A stretch of DNA of 64,000 nucleotides. Source: Nocardioides jishulii. GTDB lineage: Bacteria > Actinomycetota > Actinomycetes > Propionibacteriales > Nocardioidaceae. This document shows, piece after piece, positions 43,697-54,998 of this stretch (position 1 is the first letter of the stretch; each line of letters opens with the position of its first letter). The DNA lies in contig NZ_CP040748.1 of assembly GCF_006007965.1 (NCBI RefSeq), positions 124,001-188,000 on the forward strand, read 5' to 3'. The notes below the pieces were generated by a model, which saw nothing but the letters and a program-made list of their open reading frames with translations, was not told the DNA's origin and made no database searches. The translations under genes were made by a program, and so were the position numbers.

Positions 43697-45486
43697 GTGA
43701 CCACTCCGTGACCAGCCCTGTCCTGATCGGCAACTGCTCCGGCTTCTACGGCGACCGGCTCTCGGCCTTCCGCGAGATGCTCGAGGGCGGCCCGCTCGAC
43801 TACCTCACCGGTGACTACCTGGCTGAGCTGACGATGCTCATCCTGGGTCGCGACACCTTCAAGGACCCCAACCTCGGCTACGCCCGCACCTTCGTACGCC
43901 AGTGCGAGGACGCCCTGGGCACCGCGCTCGAGAAGGGTGTCAAGGTCGTCACCAACGCCGGCGGCCTCAACCCCGCCGGCCTGGCCGAGAAGCTCCGCGA
44001 GGTCGCAGGCGGACTCGGGCTGGACGTGAAGATCGCCCACGTAGAGGGTGACGACCTGCGCGGTCGGGCCGCCGACCTGGGCTTCGCAGGTGCGCTCACG
44101 GCCAACGCCTACCTCGGCGGCTTCGGCATCACCGCCGCGCTCAAGGCAGGCGCCGACGTGGTGGTCACCGGCCGCGTCACCGACGCCTCCGTCATCGTCG
44201 GCCCCGCCGCGGCCCACCACGGTTGGACGCTGGAGGACCACGACGCCATCGCCGGCGCCATGGTCGCCGGCCACGTCATCGAGTGCGGCACCCACGCGAC
44301 CGGCGGCAACTTCTCCGGCTTCCTGACCCTGCCGAAGGGGGCGCGCCAGCAGAAGATGGGTTTCCCGATCGCCGAGATCGCCGCCGACGGCTCCTCGGTC
44401 ATCACCAAGCACGCCGGCACCGGCGGCGCGGTCACGGTCGACACCGTCACCGCCCAGCTGGTCTACGAGATCCAGTCCGGCCTCTACCTCGGCCCCGACG
44501 CCACCGCCGACCTCACCAGCATCGAGGTCACCCAGGCGGGCGACGACCGGGTCGCGATCGCGAAGGTCGCCGGCCAGGCGCCCCCGGAGACCCTGAAGGT
44601 CTGCGTCAACGAGCTCGGCGGCTTCCGCAACACCATGGAGTTCCTGATCACCGGACTCGACACCGACGAGAAGGTCGCCTGGATCAAGGAGCAGGTCACC
44701 GAGGCGTGGGGCGACAAGGCGCCCGCCACGGTCGTCTGGTCCGAGGGTCCGCCGCCGGTCGACGACCCGGCCACGATGGCCGAGGCCGCGACGATCCTGC
44801 GGGTCATGGCCCTGGACGCCGACGCCAAGGTCGCCGGCAAGGGCTTCACCGCTCCCGCCGTCGAGATCGCGCTGGCCTCCTACCCCGGCTGCACGCTCGT
44901 CGGTCCGCCGGCGCCCGCCTCGCCCTACGGCATCTACCGCCCGGAGTACGTCGCGCGCGACACGGTCGAGCACACCGTCGTGCACGCCGACGGCACCCGT
45001 GAGGTGATCGCCGACCCGACGACGTACGCACCCCTCGACGCCGCAGCCGTCGCGGACGCCGGGCGTACGACCGCCGCCGGTGTCGCCGTGACCGAGGGCG
45101 AGACCGTCCCGCTCGGCCGCCTGGTCCACGCCCGCTCGGGTGACAAGGGCGGCAACGCCAACCTGGGCCTGTGGGTCCCTCGCGACGGAGTCGCGCATGG
45201 GCAGGGCGACGAGTCCGTTGATCCCGAGGAGCAGGAGAAGTACGCCGCCCGCGTCGCCTGGCTGCTCGACTTCGTCACCCCTGAGAAGGTGCGCGAGCTC
45301 GTGCCCGAGGCCGCCGACCTCGACGTCGACGTCTACGCCCTGCCGAAGCTGGGCGCCGTCAACGTCGTCATCCACCGACTCCTCGGAGCCGGTGTCGCAG
45401 CATCCACCCGCGTCGACCCCCAGGCCAAGGCGCTGGGCGAGTGGGTCCGTTCCCGCCATGTCACTGTCGAAGGAGGCCTGCTGTGA
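43693..45486 (+). CDS. AtuA-like acyclic terpene utilisation family protein (DUF1446)
   Basis: This 597-aa protein matches the AtuA/DUF1446 family: LIGNCSGFYGDRLSA, NAGGLNPAGLAEKLREVA, ADVVVTGRVTDASVIVGPAAAHHGW, and a C-terminal domain with HARSGDKGGNANLGLWV. AtuA is required for growth on acyclic terpenes in Pseudomonas, but its chemistry is not settled. The neighbours (acyl-CoA dehydrogenases and a biotin-dependent carboxylase) match the Atu/Liu arrangement, so it probably acts on branched or isoprenoid acyl-CoA. ATG 43693 overlaps the upstream stop; its own stop overlaps the next start. Confidence 0.9.
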   Translation: MSDHSVTSPVLIGNCSGFYGDRLSAFREMLEGGPLDYLTGDYLAELTMLILGRDTFKDPNLGYARTFVRQCEDALGTALEKGVKVVTNAGGLNPAGLAEKLREVAGGLGLDVKIAHVEGDDLRGRAADLGFAGALTANAYLGGFGITAALKAGADVVVTGRVTDASVIVGPAAAHHGWTLEDHDAIAGAMVAGHVIECGTHATGGNFSGFLTLPKGARQQKMGFPIAEIAADGSSVITKHAGTGGAVTVDTVTAQLVYEIQSGLYLGPDATADLTSIEVTQAGDDRVAIAKVAGQAPPETLKVCVNELGGFRNTMEFLITGLDTDEKVAWIKEQVTEAWGDKAPATVVWSEGPPPVDDPATMAEAATILRVMALDADAKVAGKGFTAPAVEIALASYPGCTLVGPPAPASPYGIYRPEYVARDTVEHTVVHADGTREVIADPTTYAPLDAAAVADAGRTTAAGVAVTEGETVPLGRLVHARSGDKGGNANLGLWVPRDGVAHGQGDESVDPEEQEKYAARVAWLLDFVTPEKVRELVPEAADLDVDVYALPKLGAVNVVIHRLLGAGVAASTRVDPQAKALGEWVRSRHVTVEGGLL

Positions 45487-46655
45487 CGGCAGCAGCCGAA
45501 GGACTCTCCACGGCCGAGGACCGCGAAGCCCTCAAGGCCGCGGCCGCGGAGTTCACCCGGCGCGAGATCGCGCCGCACATCCAGGAGTGGGAGGACGCCG
45601 GTGCGCTCCCGCGCGAGCTGCACAAGAAGGCGGCTGCGGCCGGCCTGATGGGCATCTCGATCCCCGAGTCAGCAGGAGGCGCCGGCGGCGGCCTGCTCGA
45701 CACGGTCGCCATGCAGGAGGGCATGTTCTCCGAAGGCGCCACGTCGGGCCTGATGTCCGCGCTCTTCACCCACGGCATCGCGTTGCCGCACATCATCGCC
45801 CACGGCTCCGACGAGCTGATCGACACGTACGTCCGCCCCACGGTGGCCGGCGACATGATCGGCTCGCTCGGCATCACCGAGCCCGGCGGCGGCTCCGACG
45901 TCGGCAACATCCGCACCACCGCCGTGCGCGACGGGGACGAGTGGGTGATCAACGGGTCGAAGACCTTCATCACCTCGGGCACCCGCGCCGACTTCGTGAC
46001 CACTGCCGTCCGCACGGGTGGCCCCGGCGCCGGCGGGATCTCGCTGATCGTCGTGCCGACGAGCACGCCCGGCTTCGCCGTCGACCGCAAGCTCGCCAAG
46101 ATGGGCTGGCACTCCTCCGACACCGCCGAGCTGAGCTACGTCGACGTGCGGGTGCCGGTGGGCAACCTCGTCGGCGACGAGAACGCCGGCTTCTGGTACA
46201 TCGCCGAGCAGTTCGTGGTCGAGCGGATGGCGCTGGCCATCCACGGTTACGCGATTGCCGAGCGTTCGCTCGCGCTGACGGCTGACTACTGCCGCCAGCG
46301 CGACACCTTCGGCAAGCCGCTCATCACCCGCCAGGTGGTGCGCCACAAGCTCGTCGAGATGCGCCGCCAGGTCGAGGCCGCGAAGGCCTACACCCACCTG
46401 GTGGCCGAGCAGTACGTCGCCGCCGGAGGACCGAACGAGCAGATCATCGCGTCGGCCTGCCTCGCGAAGGAGACGGCGTGCAACGCCGCCACGTACGTCT
46501 GCGACCAGGCCGTGCAGCTGCACGGCGGGAGCGGATACATGCACGGCACCGAGGTGGAGCGGCACTACCGCGACGCCCGGCTCCTGCCCATCGGGGGAGG
46601 CGCCACCGAAGTGCTCACTGACCTTGCCGCCAAGTTGTTGGGATACGCCTCATGA
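45483..46655 (+). CDS. Acyl-CoA dehydrogenase (first copy)
   Basis: This 390-aa FAD enzyme introduces a 2,3 double bond into an acyl-CoA. Landmarks are GSLGITEPGGGSDVGNIRTTA, VINGSKTFITSGTRADFV, RQRDTFGKPL and QLHGGSGYMHGTEVERHYRDAR, the usual C-terminal region with the catalytic base and flavin contacts. It is closest in context to citronellyl- or isovaleryl-type dehydrogenases. GTG 45483 overlaps the AtuA-like stop. Confidence 0.92.
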   Translation: MTAAAEGLSTAEDREALKAAAAEFTRREIAPHIQEWEDAGALPRELHKKAAAAGLMGISIPESAGGAGGGLLDTVAMQEGMFSEGATSGLMSALFTHGIALPHIIAHGSDELIDTYVRPTVAGDMIGSLGITEPGGGSDVGNIRTTAVRDGDEWVINGSKTFITSGTRADFVTTAVRTGGPGAGGISLIVVPTSTPGFAVDRKLAKMGWHSSDTAELSYVDVRVPVGNLVGDENAGFWYIAEQFVVERMALAIHGYAIAERSLALTADYCRQRDTFGKPLITRQVVRHKLVEMRRQVEAAKAYTHLVAEQYVAAGGPNEQIIASACLAKETACNAATYVCDQAVQLHGGSGYMHGTEVERHYRDARLLPIGGGATEVLTDLAAKLLGYAS

Positions 46656-48295
46656 CCGAGACCACTGTTGACCCTGCCGCCGAGGCGGCCGACGAGCTTT
46701 CCACGGAGGAGCTGACCACCGAGGAGAAGCGCCGCGCGCACCTGCTCGGCAAGCTGGCCGACCTCGACGAGCAGCACGCCAAGGCCATCGCCGGCGGCGG
46801 CGAGAAGTACATCGACCGCCACCACAAGCGCGGCAAGCTGCTGCCGCGTGAGCGCATCGAGCTGCTCATCGACGAGGGCACCGCGTTCCTCGAGCTGAGC
46901 CCGCTGGCCGGCTGGGGCTCCGACTTCACCGTCGGCGCCTCCACCGTCTGCGGCATCGGCGTCGTCGAGGGCGTGGAGTGCATGATCTCCGCCAACGACC
47001 CCACCGTGAAGGGTGGCGCGTCGAACCCGTGGACGCTGAAGAAGACCTTCCGTGCCGCGCAGATCGCCGAGGAGAACAACCTCCCGCAGATCTCCCTGGT
47101 GGAGTCGGCCGGTGCCGACCTGCCGACGCAGAAGGAGATCTTCATTCCGGGCGGCAAGATCTTCCGTGACCTCGCCCGCGCCTCGGGCCGTCGCCAGCCG
47201 ACCATCGCGCTGGTCTTCGGCAACTCGACCGCCGGTGGCGCCTACGTCCCCGGCCTGAGCGACTACACCGTCATGGTCAAGGAGCAGGCGAAGGTCTTCC
47301 TGGCCGGCCCGCCCCTGGTCAAGATGGCCACCGGTGAGGAGACCGACGACGAGGAGCTGGGCGGCGCCGAGATGCACGCCCGCATCTCTGGCCTGGCCGA
47401 CTACCTGGCCGAGGACGAGCGTGACGCGATCCGCCTGGGCCGCCGCATCGTCGCGCGCCTCAACTGGAAGAAGGCGCGTCCCGAGGGCGAGCGGACCTAC
47501 GCCGAGCCGGCGTACGACCCCGAGACCCTGCTCGACCTGATCCCGACCGACCTCAAGGAGCCCTTCGACCCGCGCGACGTCATCGTCCGCATCGTCGACG
47601 GAGTTTCCGCCGGAAACGAGGTGCCCTTCGACGAGTTCAAGCCGCTCTACGGCTCTTCGCTGGTCACCGGCTGGGCGCGCCTGCACGGCCGCGAGATCGG
47701 CATCCTGGCCAACGCCCAGGGCGTGCTCTTCTCCGAGGAGGCGCAGAAGGCGACCCAGTTCATCCAGCTGGCCAACTCGAAGAACACGCCGTTGCTCTTC
47801 CTGCACAACACCACCGGCTACATGGTCGGCAAGGAGTACGAGCAGGGCGGCATCATCAAGCACGGCGCCGCGATGATCAACGCGGTCTCCAACTCGACCG
47901 TCCCGCACATCTCCGTGCTGATCGGCTCCTCCTACGGCGCCGGCAACTACGGCATGAACGGACGGGCGTACGACCCGCGCTTCCTCTTCACCTGGCCCAA
48001 CGCGAAGTCGGCGGTCATGGGCCCGGCCCAGCTCGCCGGCGTGCTCTCGATCGTCTCCCGCGCCGCGGCCGAGGCGAAGGGCAAGCCGTACGACGAGGAG
48101 GCCGACGCCGGCATGCGTGCCTTCGTCGAGCAGATGGTCGAGGAGCAGTCCCTGCCCTACGTCCTGAGCGGAATGCTCTACGACGACGGCGTCATCGACC
48201 CGCGCGACACCCGCACCGTGCTGGGCATCGCCTTCTCCGCCATCGACACCGTCCCCACCGAGGGCACCGACCGCTTCGGCGTCTTCAGGATGTGA
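46652..48295 (+). CDS. Acyl-CoA carboxylase beta subunit (carboxyltransferase)
   Basis: This 547-aa subunit transfers carboxyl from biotin to an acyl-CoA. The two crotonase-like halves are visible: KRGKLLPRERIELLIDEGTAFLEL, LVESAGADLP, FGNSTAGGAYVPGLSDY in the N half, and LANAQGVLF, GYMVGKEYEQGGIIKHGAAM and IGSSYGAGNYGMNGRAYDPRFLFTWPNAK in the C half. The second set is typical of methylcrotonyl-/geranyl-CoA carboxylases rather than propionyl-CoA ones. ATGA joins it to the upstream gene. The alpha subunit gene begins 10 bases later. Confidence 0.93.
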   Translation: MTETTVDPAAEAADELSTEELTTEEKRRAHLLGKLADLDEQHAKAIAGGGEKYIDRHHKRGKLLPRERIELLIDEGTAFLELSPLAGWGSDFTVGASTVCGIGVVEGVECMISANDPTVKGGASNPWTLKKTFRAAQIAEENNLPQISLVESAGADLPTQKEIFIPGGKIFRDLARASGRRQPTIALVFGNSTAGGAYVPGLSDYTVMVKEQAKVFLAGPPLVKMATGEETDDEELGGAEMHARISGLADYLAEDERDAIRLGRRIVARLNWKKARPEGERTYAEPAYDPETLLDLIPTDLKEPFDPRDVIVRIVDGVSAGNEVPFDEFKPLYGSSLVTGWARLHGREIGILANAQGVLFSEEAQKATQFIQLANSKNTPLLFLHNTTGYMVGKEYEQGGIIKHGAAMINAVSNSTVPHISVLIGSSYGAGNYGMNGRAYDPRFLFTWPNAKSAVMGPAQLAGVLSIVSRAAAEAKGKPYDEEADAGMRAFVEQMVEEQSLPYVLSGMLYDDGVIDPRDTRTVLGIAFSAIDTVPTEGTDRFGVFRM

Positions 48296-48305
48296 GTGAA
48301 AACCA

Positions 48306-50350
<2,045 letters not shown>

Positions 50351-50354
<4 letters not shown>

Positions 50355-51517
50355 CCCAGGTTGCGTTCACCGAGCCCGAGGAGCGCCTGGCGCTGCGCGA
50401 GGCCGTCGCCAAGCTGGCCGGCAAGTACGGTCGCGAGTACGTCGAGAAGCAGGCCGCCGAGGGCGGCAAGACCACCGAGCTGTGGCAGGAGATGGGCCGC
50501 AACGGCTTCCTGGGCGTCAACATCGATGAGGAGTACGGCGGCGGCGGGGGCGGCATGTCCGACCTGGCCGCGGTGCTCGAGGAGGCGGCCGGCCAGGGCG
50601 CCCCGCTGCTGATGATGGTCGTCAGCCAGGCCATCTGCGGCTCGATCATCGGTCGCTACGGCACGCCAGCGCAGAAGCAGGGGTGGCTGCCCGGCATCGC
50701 GGAGGGCTCCATCACGATGGCCTTCGGCATCACCGAGGCCGACGCCGGCTCCAACTCCCACCAGATCACCACCACTGCGCGCCGCGACGGCGACGAGTGG
50801 GTGCTCAAGGGTCAGAAGACGTTCATCTCGGGTGTCGACGAGGCGCAGCTGGTGCTCATCGTCGCGCGCACCGAGGACGCGAAGACCGGCAAGCTCAAGC
50901 CGGCGCTCTTCGTGGTGCCCACCGACGCCGAGGGCTTCTCCAAGCAGGTCATCCCGATGGCCTGGTCGGCGCCGGAGAAGCAGTTCACGCTCTTCCTCGA
51001 CGACGTCCGGCTCCCCGCCGACGCGCTCGTCGGTGACGAGGACGCCGGTCTGGTGCAGCTGTTCGCCGGTCTCAACCCCGAGCGGATCATGGGTGCCGCG
51101 TTCTCCTGCGGCATGGCGAAGTTCGCCATCGACCGGGCGGTCGAGTACGCCAAGACCCGCACCGTGTGGAAGGCGCCGATCGGCTCCCACCAGGGCATCG
51201 CGCACCCGCTCGCCAAGGCCAAGATCGAGCTGGAGCAGGCCCGGCTGCTCTGGCAGAAGGCGGCCGCGCTCTACGACGCCGGCGACGACTTCGGTGCCGG
51301 TGAGTACGCCAACATGGCCAAGTACGCCGGTGGCGAGATCGCCTGCAACGCCACCGACGTCGCGGTGCACACCCACGGCGGCAACGGCCTCACCGTGGAG
51401 TACGGCCTGGCCAACATGATGGTCGCCGCGCGCTTGGGCCGGATCGCTCCGGTCAGCCGCGAGATGATCCTCAACTTCGTGGCGATGCACTCGCTGGGGC
51501 TGCCCAAGTCGTACTGA
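50351..51517 (+). CDS. Acyl-CoA dehydrogenase (second copy)
   Basis: This 388-aa FAD enzyme has the landmarks TMAFGITEADAGSNSHQITTTA, VLKGQKTFISGVDEAQLVL, and HTHGGNGLTVEYGLANMMVAARLGRIAPVSREMI, the last of which replaces the usual QxxGGxGxxxE motif with a shorter variant. It differs from the first dehydrogenase, so the two probably work on different chain stages. It ends the operon and is followed by a strong 18-bp terminator hairpin. Confidence 0.92.
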
Positions 51518-51534
51518 TTGCGTCTCTGACTGCT

Positions 51535-51585
51535 CACGACGTCCACGATCTGCTCCGGCAGATCGTGGACGTCGTGTAACTTTCT
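51535..51585 (+). terminator. Strong hairpin terminator of the acyl-CoA operon
   Basis: A perfect 18-bp stem (51535-51552 with 51559-51576, core CACGACGTCCACGATCTG) encloses CTCCGG and is followed by TAACTTTCT. It starts 17 bases after the last stop codon. Confidence 0.8.
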
Positions 51586-51698
51586 CGCGCGGGCTGAATC
51601 CACCGGGGGATTACGAGCTGGCTTGCACCGGTCAAAGGGCTGGGCAACGTGGCGACCGGGGTCGTCGGGGCTGCGGCCCTCGGTGGATGGAGCATCTG

Positions 51699-52451
51699 AT
51701 GACGCTGGACGATTCAATGAGCGAACTCGCTGGATCCGTTGCACCCGGCCGCCGCTCGCTGCTGCGGGCGGGCGCGTGGGGTGTGCCTGCAGTGGTGCTG
51801 GCGGGCGCGACCCCGGCCTATGCCGGGTCGCCGCCGGCTGGTCCGGACGTGGGCGTCTTCTCGGTGGCGCGGGGCGCGGCCGATGTGGCGAGGACGTCTT
51901 TTGTCGTGTCCACGACCACTGCCCAGGGGCTGCTGGTGACGATGGGCATTACGACCATCGACTATGAGGATGCGGGGATGGGTCCCCATCCCACGTACGG
52001 CACGGGAGCCAACCGTCACCTCGACCTTGAGGTGATCGGAATGGGCTCTGATGACGTCCCGGTGAACGGTGTGACGGTGCACCAATATGTGATCGGAGGA
52101 AACTCCAGGGGACGTTACGCCCTGACGTTCAGTCGCCCCGTCACGGATGTGACCTTCACCATGACTGGAATCTCTGGGCGCGGTGAGGATGCGGTGTCGT
52201 TCAGTGCGCCCGGGTACGTGGCGCTAGGGCCAGGGGTAAGCGGTTATGGCAACACGACCGGCGTCTTCATCTATGGTCGCGATGGCAACCCGGCGGACCC
52301 GGCGGACCCGAAGGGCAGGGCGATGGTGGTGATCTCTGGGCCCACCAGCAGCATTCCCTTTCAGTTCTACTTCGGCGGCCTGCCGCCGGTGGCGGAGCGG
52401 GACACCTCCCAATCGGTCTACATCGGCGACGTCTCCTTCACGCTCGCCTGA
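51699..52451 (+). CDS. Tat-exported hypothetical protein
   Basis: This 250-aa protein has a twin-arginine type signal: GRRSLLRAGAWGVPAVVLAGA, then PAYA as the likely cleavage site. The mature part is beta-rich and Gly/Thr/Ser-rich, with VTDVTFTMTGISGRGEDAVSFSAPG near the middle, resembling a carbohydrate- or surface-bound beta-sandwich. No enzyme motif is visible. Codon use is more AT-rich than neighbours (TAT, GAT, TTT, ATG-rich runs), a sign of recent transfer or low expression. ATG 51699 has TGGAG six bases upstream; ATG 51687 and 51717 are alternatives. Confidence 0.7.
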   Translation: MTLDDSMSELAGSVAPGRRSLLRAGAWGVPAVVLAGATPAYAGSPPAGPDVGVFSVARGAADVARTSFVVSTTTAQGLLVTMGITTIDYEDAGMGPHPTYGTGANRHLDLEVIGMGSDDVPVNGVTVHQYVIGGNSRGRYALTFSRPVTDVTFTMTGISGRGEDAVSFSAPGYVALGPGVSGYGNTTGVFIYGRDGNPADPADPKGRAMVVISGPTSSIPFQFYFGGLPPVAERDTSQSVYIGDVSFTLA

Positions 52452-52468
52452 TTCCTCTTCCTCAGCCT

Positions 52469-52503
52469 CGACGCCGTCCGTCCCTCTGGGGCGGGCGGCG
52501 TCG
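52469..52503 (+). terminator. Imperfect hairpin after the Tat-exported protein gene
   Basis: CGACGCCGTCCGTCCC and GGGGCGGGCGGCGTCG form a long stem with two G-T steps and a short TCT-type loop, 18 bases after the stop codon. Confidence 0.5.
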
Positions 52504-52634
52504 TGCGTCCGCCCGGTCTCGGAGGCGGCTGTCGGCATCCATCCGTCTGATGATTCTTCGCAGGGGCGTTTGAGGCGTCTGGTGTCCGGGCAGTCAGGAG
52601 GGGCCAACACCCCCGAGCGAAACGAGGCAACGAC

Positions 52635-52787
52635 GTGCGACGCAGGTCCACGAGCGCCGCGACCACCCTGCTGCTGATGACGCTGGCCGCGAGCAGCGGC
52701 AGTGACGACGAAGGCTGGGCGACGACGCCCGCGGTCAGGGAAGGCGCCAGCGAGGACCCTTGGGAGGACCTCCCGGCGGCGTCCTGA
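52635..52787 (+). CDS. Small exported-type protein lacking the lipobox Cys
   Basis: This 50-aa frame starts at GTG 52635 after GAGG (seven bases). It begins VRRRSTSAATTLLLMTLAASSGSDDEG, which looks like a lipoprotein signal peptide followed by the GSDD mature start seen in neighbours, but the lipobox position holds Ser in LAASSGSD where Cys is expected. It ends just before the convergent anti-sigma gene. It may be a decayed lipoprotein or a small secreted peptide; it is short and the call is weak. Confidence 0.4.
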   Translation: MRRRSTSAATTLLLMTLAASSGSDDEGWATTPAVREGASEDPWEDLPAAS

Positions 52788-52805
52788 TCGTCCCTTCGGG
52801 CGCGG

Positions 52806-53531
52806 TCAGCCCTCGGCGAGGTCGAAGAGGGCGATCGGATCGGAGGTGGGGGCCTTCGAGCCGCCGATCGGCTCGACCGTGATGCCGACGCCGGTGGCGT
52901 CGGCGGCGGGGCCGTCGAGGAGCAGTGTCTGGTTGGGTACCGGTTCCATCACTCCGGCCGGGACCATGTCGTCGTCGGAGGTCTGGAACCAGACCTGGTA
53001 GACCTTGCCCTTCGGCGGGGCCACCATGTCCTCGGTCATCAGCACGGCACCCTCCTCGCTCACCGAGCGTACGACCGTGGCGCGCCCGGCCTCGCCGAGG
53101 TCGACGACCTCGCGTTCGGCGTCCTCGGCGGCGATCACCTGCTCGGCGGCGCTCAGCGACGGTGAGTTGGCCTCCCACGGGCTCCACACCCCGATCCCCG
53201 CGCCGGCTCCCACGATCACGAGGGCGGCCGCGGCGGCGATCAGGGGCAGGCGGCGCCGCCGCCGGCGGGTGGAGAGCTCGACGGGTGCGTCGTGCGGCAC
53301 CTCGGGAGGTAGTGGGCGGACCTGGGCGACCAGGTCCAGGATGCCGGTGCGCAGCTCGGCCGGCGGGGCAACAGGTTCCAGCTCGCTGAGCATGGTGGCG
53401 GTCTCACGGAGCTCCGCGACCTCCTCGGCGCACTCGGGGCAGTCGACGACGTGGGCCTCGAACCGGGCGCGCTCGTCCGGGTCGAGGGCGTCGAGGGCGT
53501 ACGCACCGGTGAGCAGGTGGATGTCGTTCAT
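52806..53531 (-). CDS. rskA: Anti-sigma factor, RskA type (copy 1)
   Basis: This 241-aa membrane protein binds and holds its sigma factor at the membrane. The cytoplasmic N-terminus has MNDIHLLTGAYALDALDPDERARFEAH and the zinc-type HxxxCxxC motif HVVDCPEC. A basic stretch RRRRRRLP leads into the membrane helix IAAAAALVIVGAGAGIGVW (about 93-112), and an outer RskA-like domain ends DPIALFDLAEG. Its ATG overlaps the sigma gene stop by 4 bases, so the pair is co-translated. A closely similar copy lies at 57373. Confidence 0.92.
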   Translation of the reverse strand: MNDIHLLTGAYALDALDPDERARFEAHVVDCPECAEEVAELRETATMLSELEPVAPPAELRTGILDLVAQVRPLPPEVPHDAPVELSTRRRRRRLPLIAAAAALVIVGAGAGIGVWSPWEANSPSLSAAEQVIAAEDAEREVVDLGEAGRATVVRSVSEEGAVLMTEDMVAPPKGKVYQVWFQTSDDDMVPAGVMEPVPNQTLLLDGPAADATGVGITVEPIGGSKAPTSDPIALFDLAEG

Positions 53532-54136
53532 CGTGCCACCCCCAGGGCGTCGCGCAGGCGGATGAGCCCGTCTCGGATACGTGTCTTGGCGGTGCCGAGT
53601 GGGACCTCGAGCATGCTCGCGACCTCAGTGTGCGTGTAACCGCCGAAGTAGGCCAGCTCGACGGCCTGACGCTGCACCGGCGTCAGCTCGGCGACGGCGC
53701 GGCGTACGCGTCGTCCCTCGATGGAGGCCTGGGCGGTCTCGGCCGTCTGGTCGTGGTCGATGGTGCGGGAGCTCTGCTCCCAGGTGCGGTCGCGGCGGGT
53801 GGCGCTCTCGCTCGCCCGCACCCGGTCCACGGCCCTGCGGTGCACGATGGTCAGGAGCCAGGCGACCGCTGAACCACGTTTCGGGTCGAACCGGGCGCTG
53901 TGGCGCCAGATCAGGAGGTAGGCCTCCTGGGTCACTTCCTGGGCGTGGGCGGGGTTGCGCACCACCCGCAGGGCCAGGCCGTACGCCTGGGGGCTGGTGG
54001 CGTCGTAGAACTGGGTGAACGCCGTCTGGTCACCGCGAGCGGACTGTCGGAGCAGCCCGGCGAGGTCGACGGACGGATTCCCTTCCGAGGACCCCGGGGT
54101 GGGGTCCTCGGAAGGGATGGGCCGGAGCTGGTCCAC
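53528..54136 (-). CDS. sigK: ECF sigma factor, SigK type (copy 1)
   Basis: This 202-aa sigma factor has region 2 (AYGLALRVVRNPAHAQEVTQEAYLLIWRHSARFDPKRGSAVAWL) and region 4 (LTPVQRQAVELAYFGGYTHTEVASMLEVPLGTAKTRIRDGLIRLRD), both full length. With RskA and a fasciclin protein beside it, it matches the SigK switch known from mycobacteria. GTG 54136 has AAGGA upstream. The gene follows the fasciclin gene by 33 bases and shares its promoter at 54885-54912, so sigma K would drive its own synthesis. Confidence 0.92.
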   Translation of the reverse strand: MDQLRPIPSEDPTPGSSEGNPSVDLAGLLRQSARGDQTAFTQFYDATSPQAYGLALRVVRNPAHAQEVTQEAYLLIWRHSARFDPKRGSAVAWLLTIVHRRAVDRVRASESATRRDRTWEQSSRTIDHDQTAETAQASIEGRRVRRAVAELTPVQRQAVELAYFGGYTHTEVASMLEVPLGTAKTRIRDGLIRLRDALGVAR

Positions 54137-54169
54137 GTCAGTCCTTAGGAGGTGGGGTCAGGACGAGGC

Positions 54170-54820
54170 TCAGGGCATGAGCACGGCGTCGATGACGTAC
54201 ACCTTGGCATTGGCGGTGTCGACGTTGCCACACAGCACCGCCGCGCCGTCGACCGTCCACTCCTCGCCGGAGCCCTCGACGGTCACGTCGTCACCGTTCA
54301 GGGTCTTGTGCTTGCCCGCGAGGTTGGCCACCTCGATCTCCTGGTCCACCACGTGGTGGGTCAGCACCTTGGTCAGGGCCTTCTTGTCGGCCAGGAGGGC
54401 GTCGAGGTCCTTCTTGGGGATCGCGGCGAAGGCCTCGTTGGTGGGCGCGAAGACGGTGAGCGACTCGGCGTTGTTGAGGGTGTCGACCAGCCCGGCCGCC
54501 TTGATGGCGCTGGCGAGGGTGGTCAGCAGGGGGTTCTCGGAGGCGGCCTTGACGACCGTCTGGTTGGCCATGGACTTGACCGATCCGGGGCCCTTGGAGG
54601 GCACGGCCGAGCAACCGGGGCCGAAGGGAGCGTCGGCGGCGGGGGCAGCCATGGACTCCTCCGTCGGCGACGGCGACGGCGTGGGGGTGGGGGTGGCCGA
54701 GGAGCTGGAGTCCGATGAGCTGTTGTCGGAGGAGGAGGAGTCGTCGCCGCAGGCCGCCAGGCCGAGCGAGACGGTGAGGGCGATCGCTGCCAGGCCGATG
54801 GAACGGTTCTTGAGCTTCAT
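54170..54820 (-). CDS. Fasciclin-domain lipoprotein (copy 1)
   Basis: This 216-aa secreted protein has a signal peptide with lipobox LAAC, a Ser/Thr/Pro linker (about 25-55) and a fasciclin domain of about 150 residues with SLTVFAPTNEAFAAIP, TKVLTHHVV, and a C-terminal DTANAKVYVIDAVLMP motif. In mycobacteria the related proteins MPT70 and MPT83 are surface antigens made under SigK. ATG 54820 has GAAAGGCAACCCCC upstream. The promoter at 54885-54912 lies 65 bases upstream. Its closest relative is the copy at 58716. Confidence 0.92.
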   Translation of the reverse strand: MKLKNRSIGLAAIALTVSLGLAACGDDSSSSDNSSSDSSSSATPTPTPSPSPTEESMAAPAADAPFGPGCSAVPSKGPGSVKSMANQTVVKAASENPLLTTLASAIKAAGLVDTLNNAESLTVFAPTNEAFAAIPKKDLDALLADKKALTKVLTHHVVDQEIEVANLAGKHKTLNGDDVTVEGSGEEWTVDGAAVLCGNVDTANAKVYVIDAVLMP

Positions 54821-54884
54821 GGGGGTTGCCTTTCGTGGATTCACTTCAGGGCGGCGACGGCGTACGGCGCTGCCGTCACTGCTG

Positions 54885-54912
54885 GTTCGGAGCGGCGGGG
54901 GCATCCGGATTG
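54885..54912 (-). promoter_or_regulatory. SigK-type promoter of the first fasciclin gene
   Basis: On the minus strand CAATCC (54907-54912) and CCGAAC (54885-54890) are 16 bases apart. The -10 and its flank CTCCGAA match the second fasciclin promoter. It resembles the mycobacterial SigK consensus CCATCC and CCGAAT. Confidence 0.65.
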
Positions 54913-54986
54913 GTCGCCCCACGTCTTTTTCCTGTGCCCACGCGGTGCCCGCACATGGCGTCTTCGATGCGCGCCGACCCTCCGCC

Positions 54987-54992
54987 TAGGCT
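54987..54992 (+). promoter_or_regulatory. -10 box for a leaderless ABC-F mRNA
   Basis: TAGGCT ends 6 bases before GTG 54999. Confidence 0.45.
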
Positions 54993-54998
54993 GAGGCG

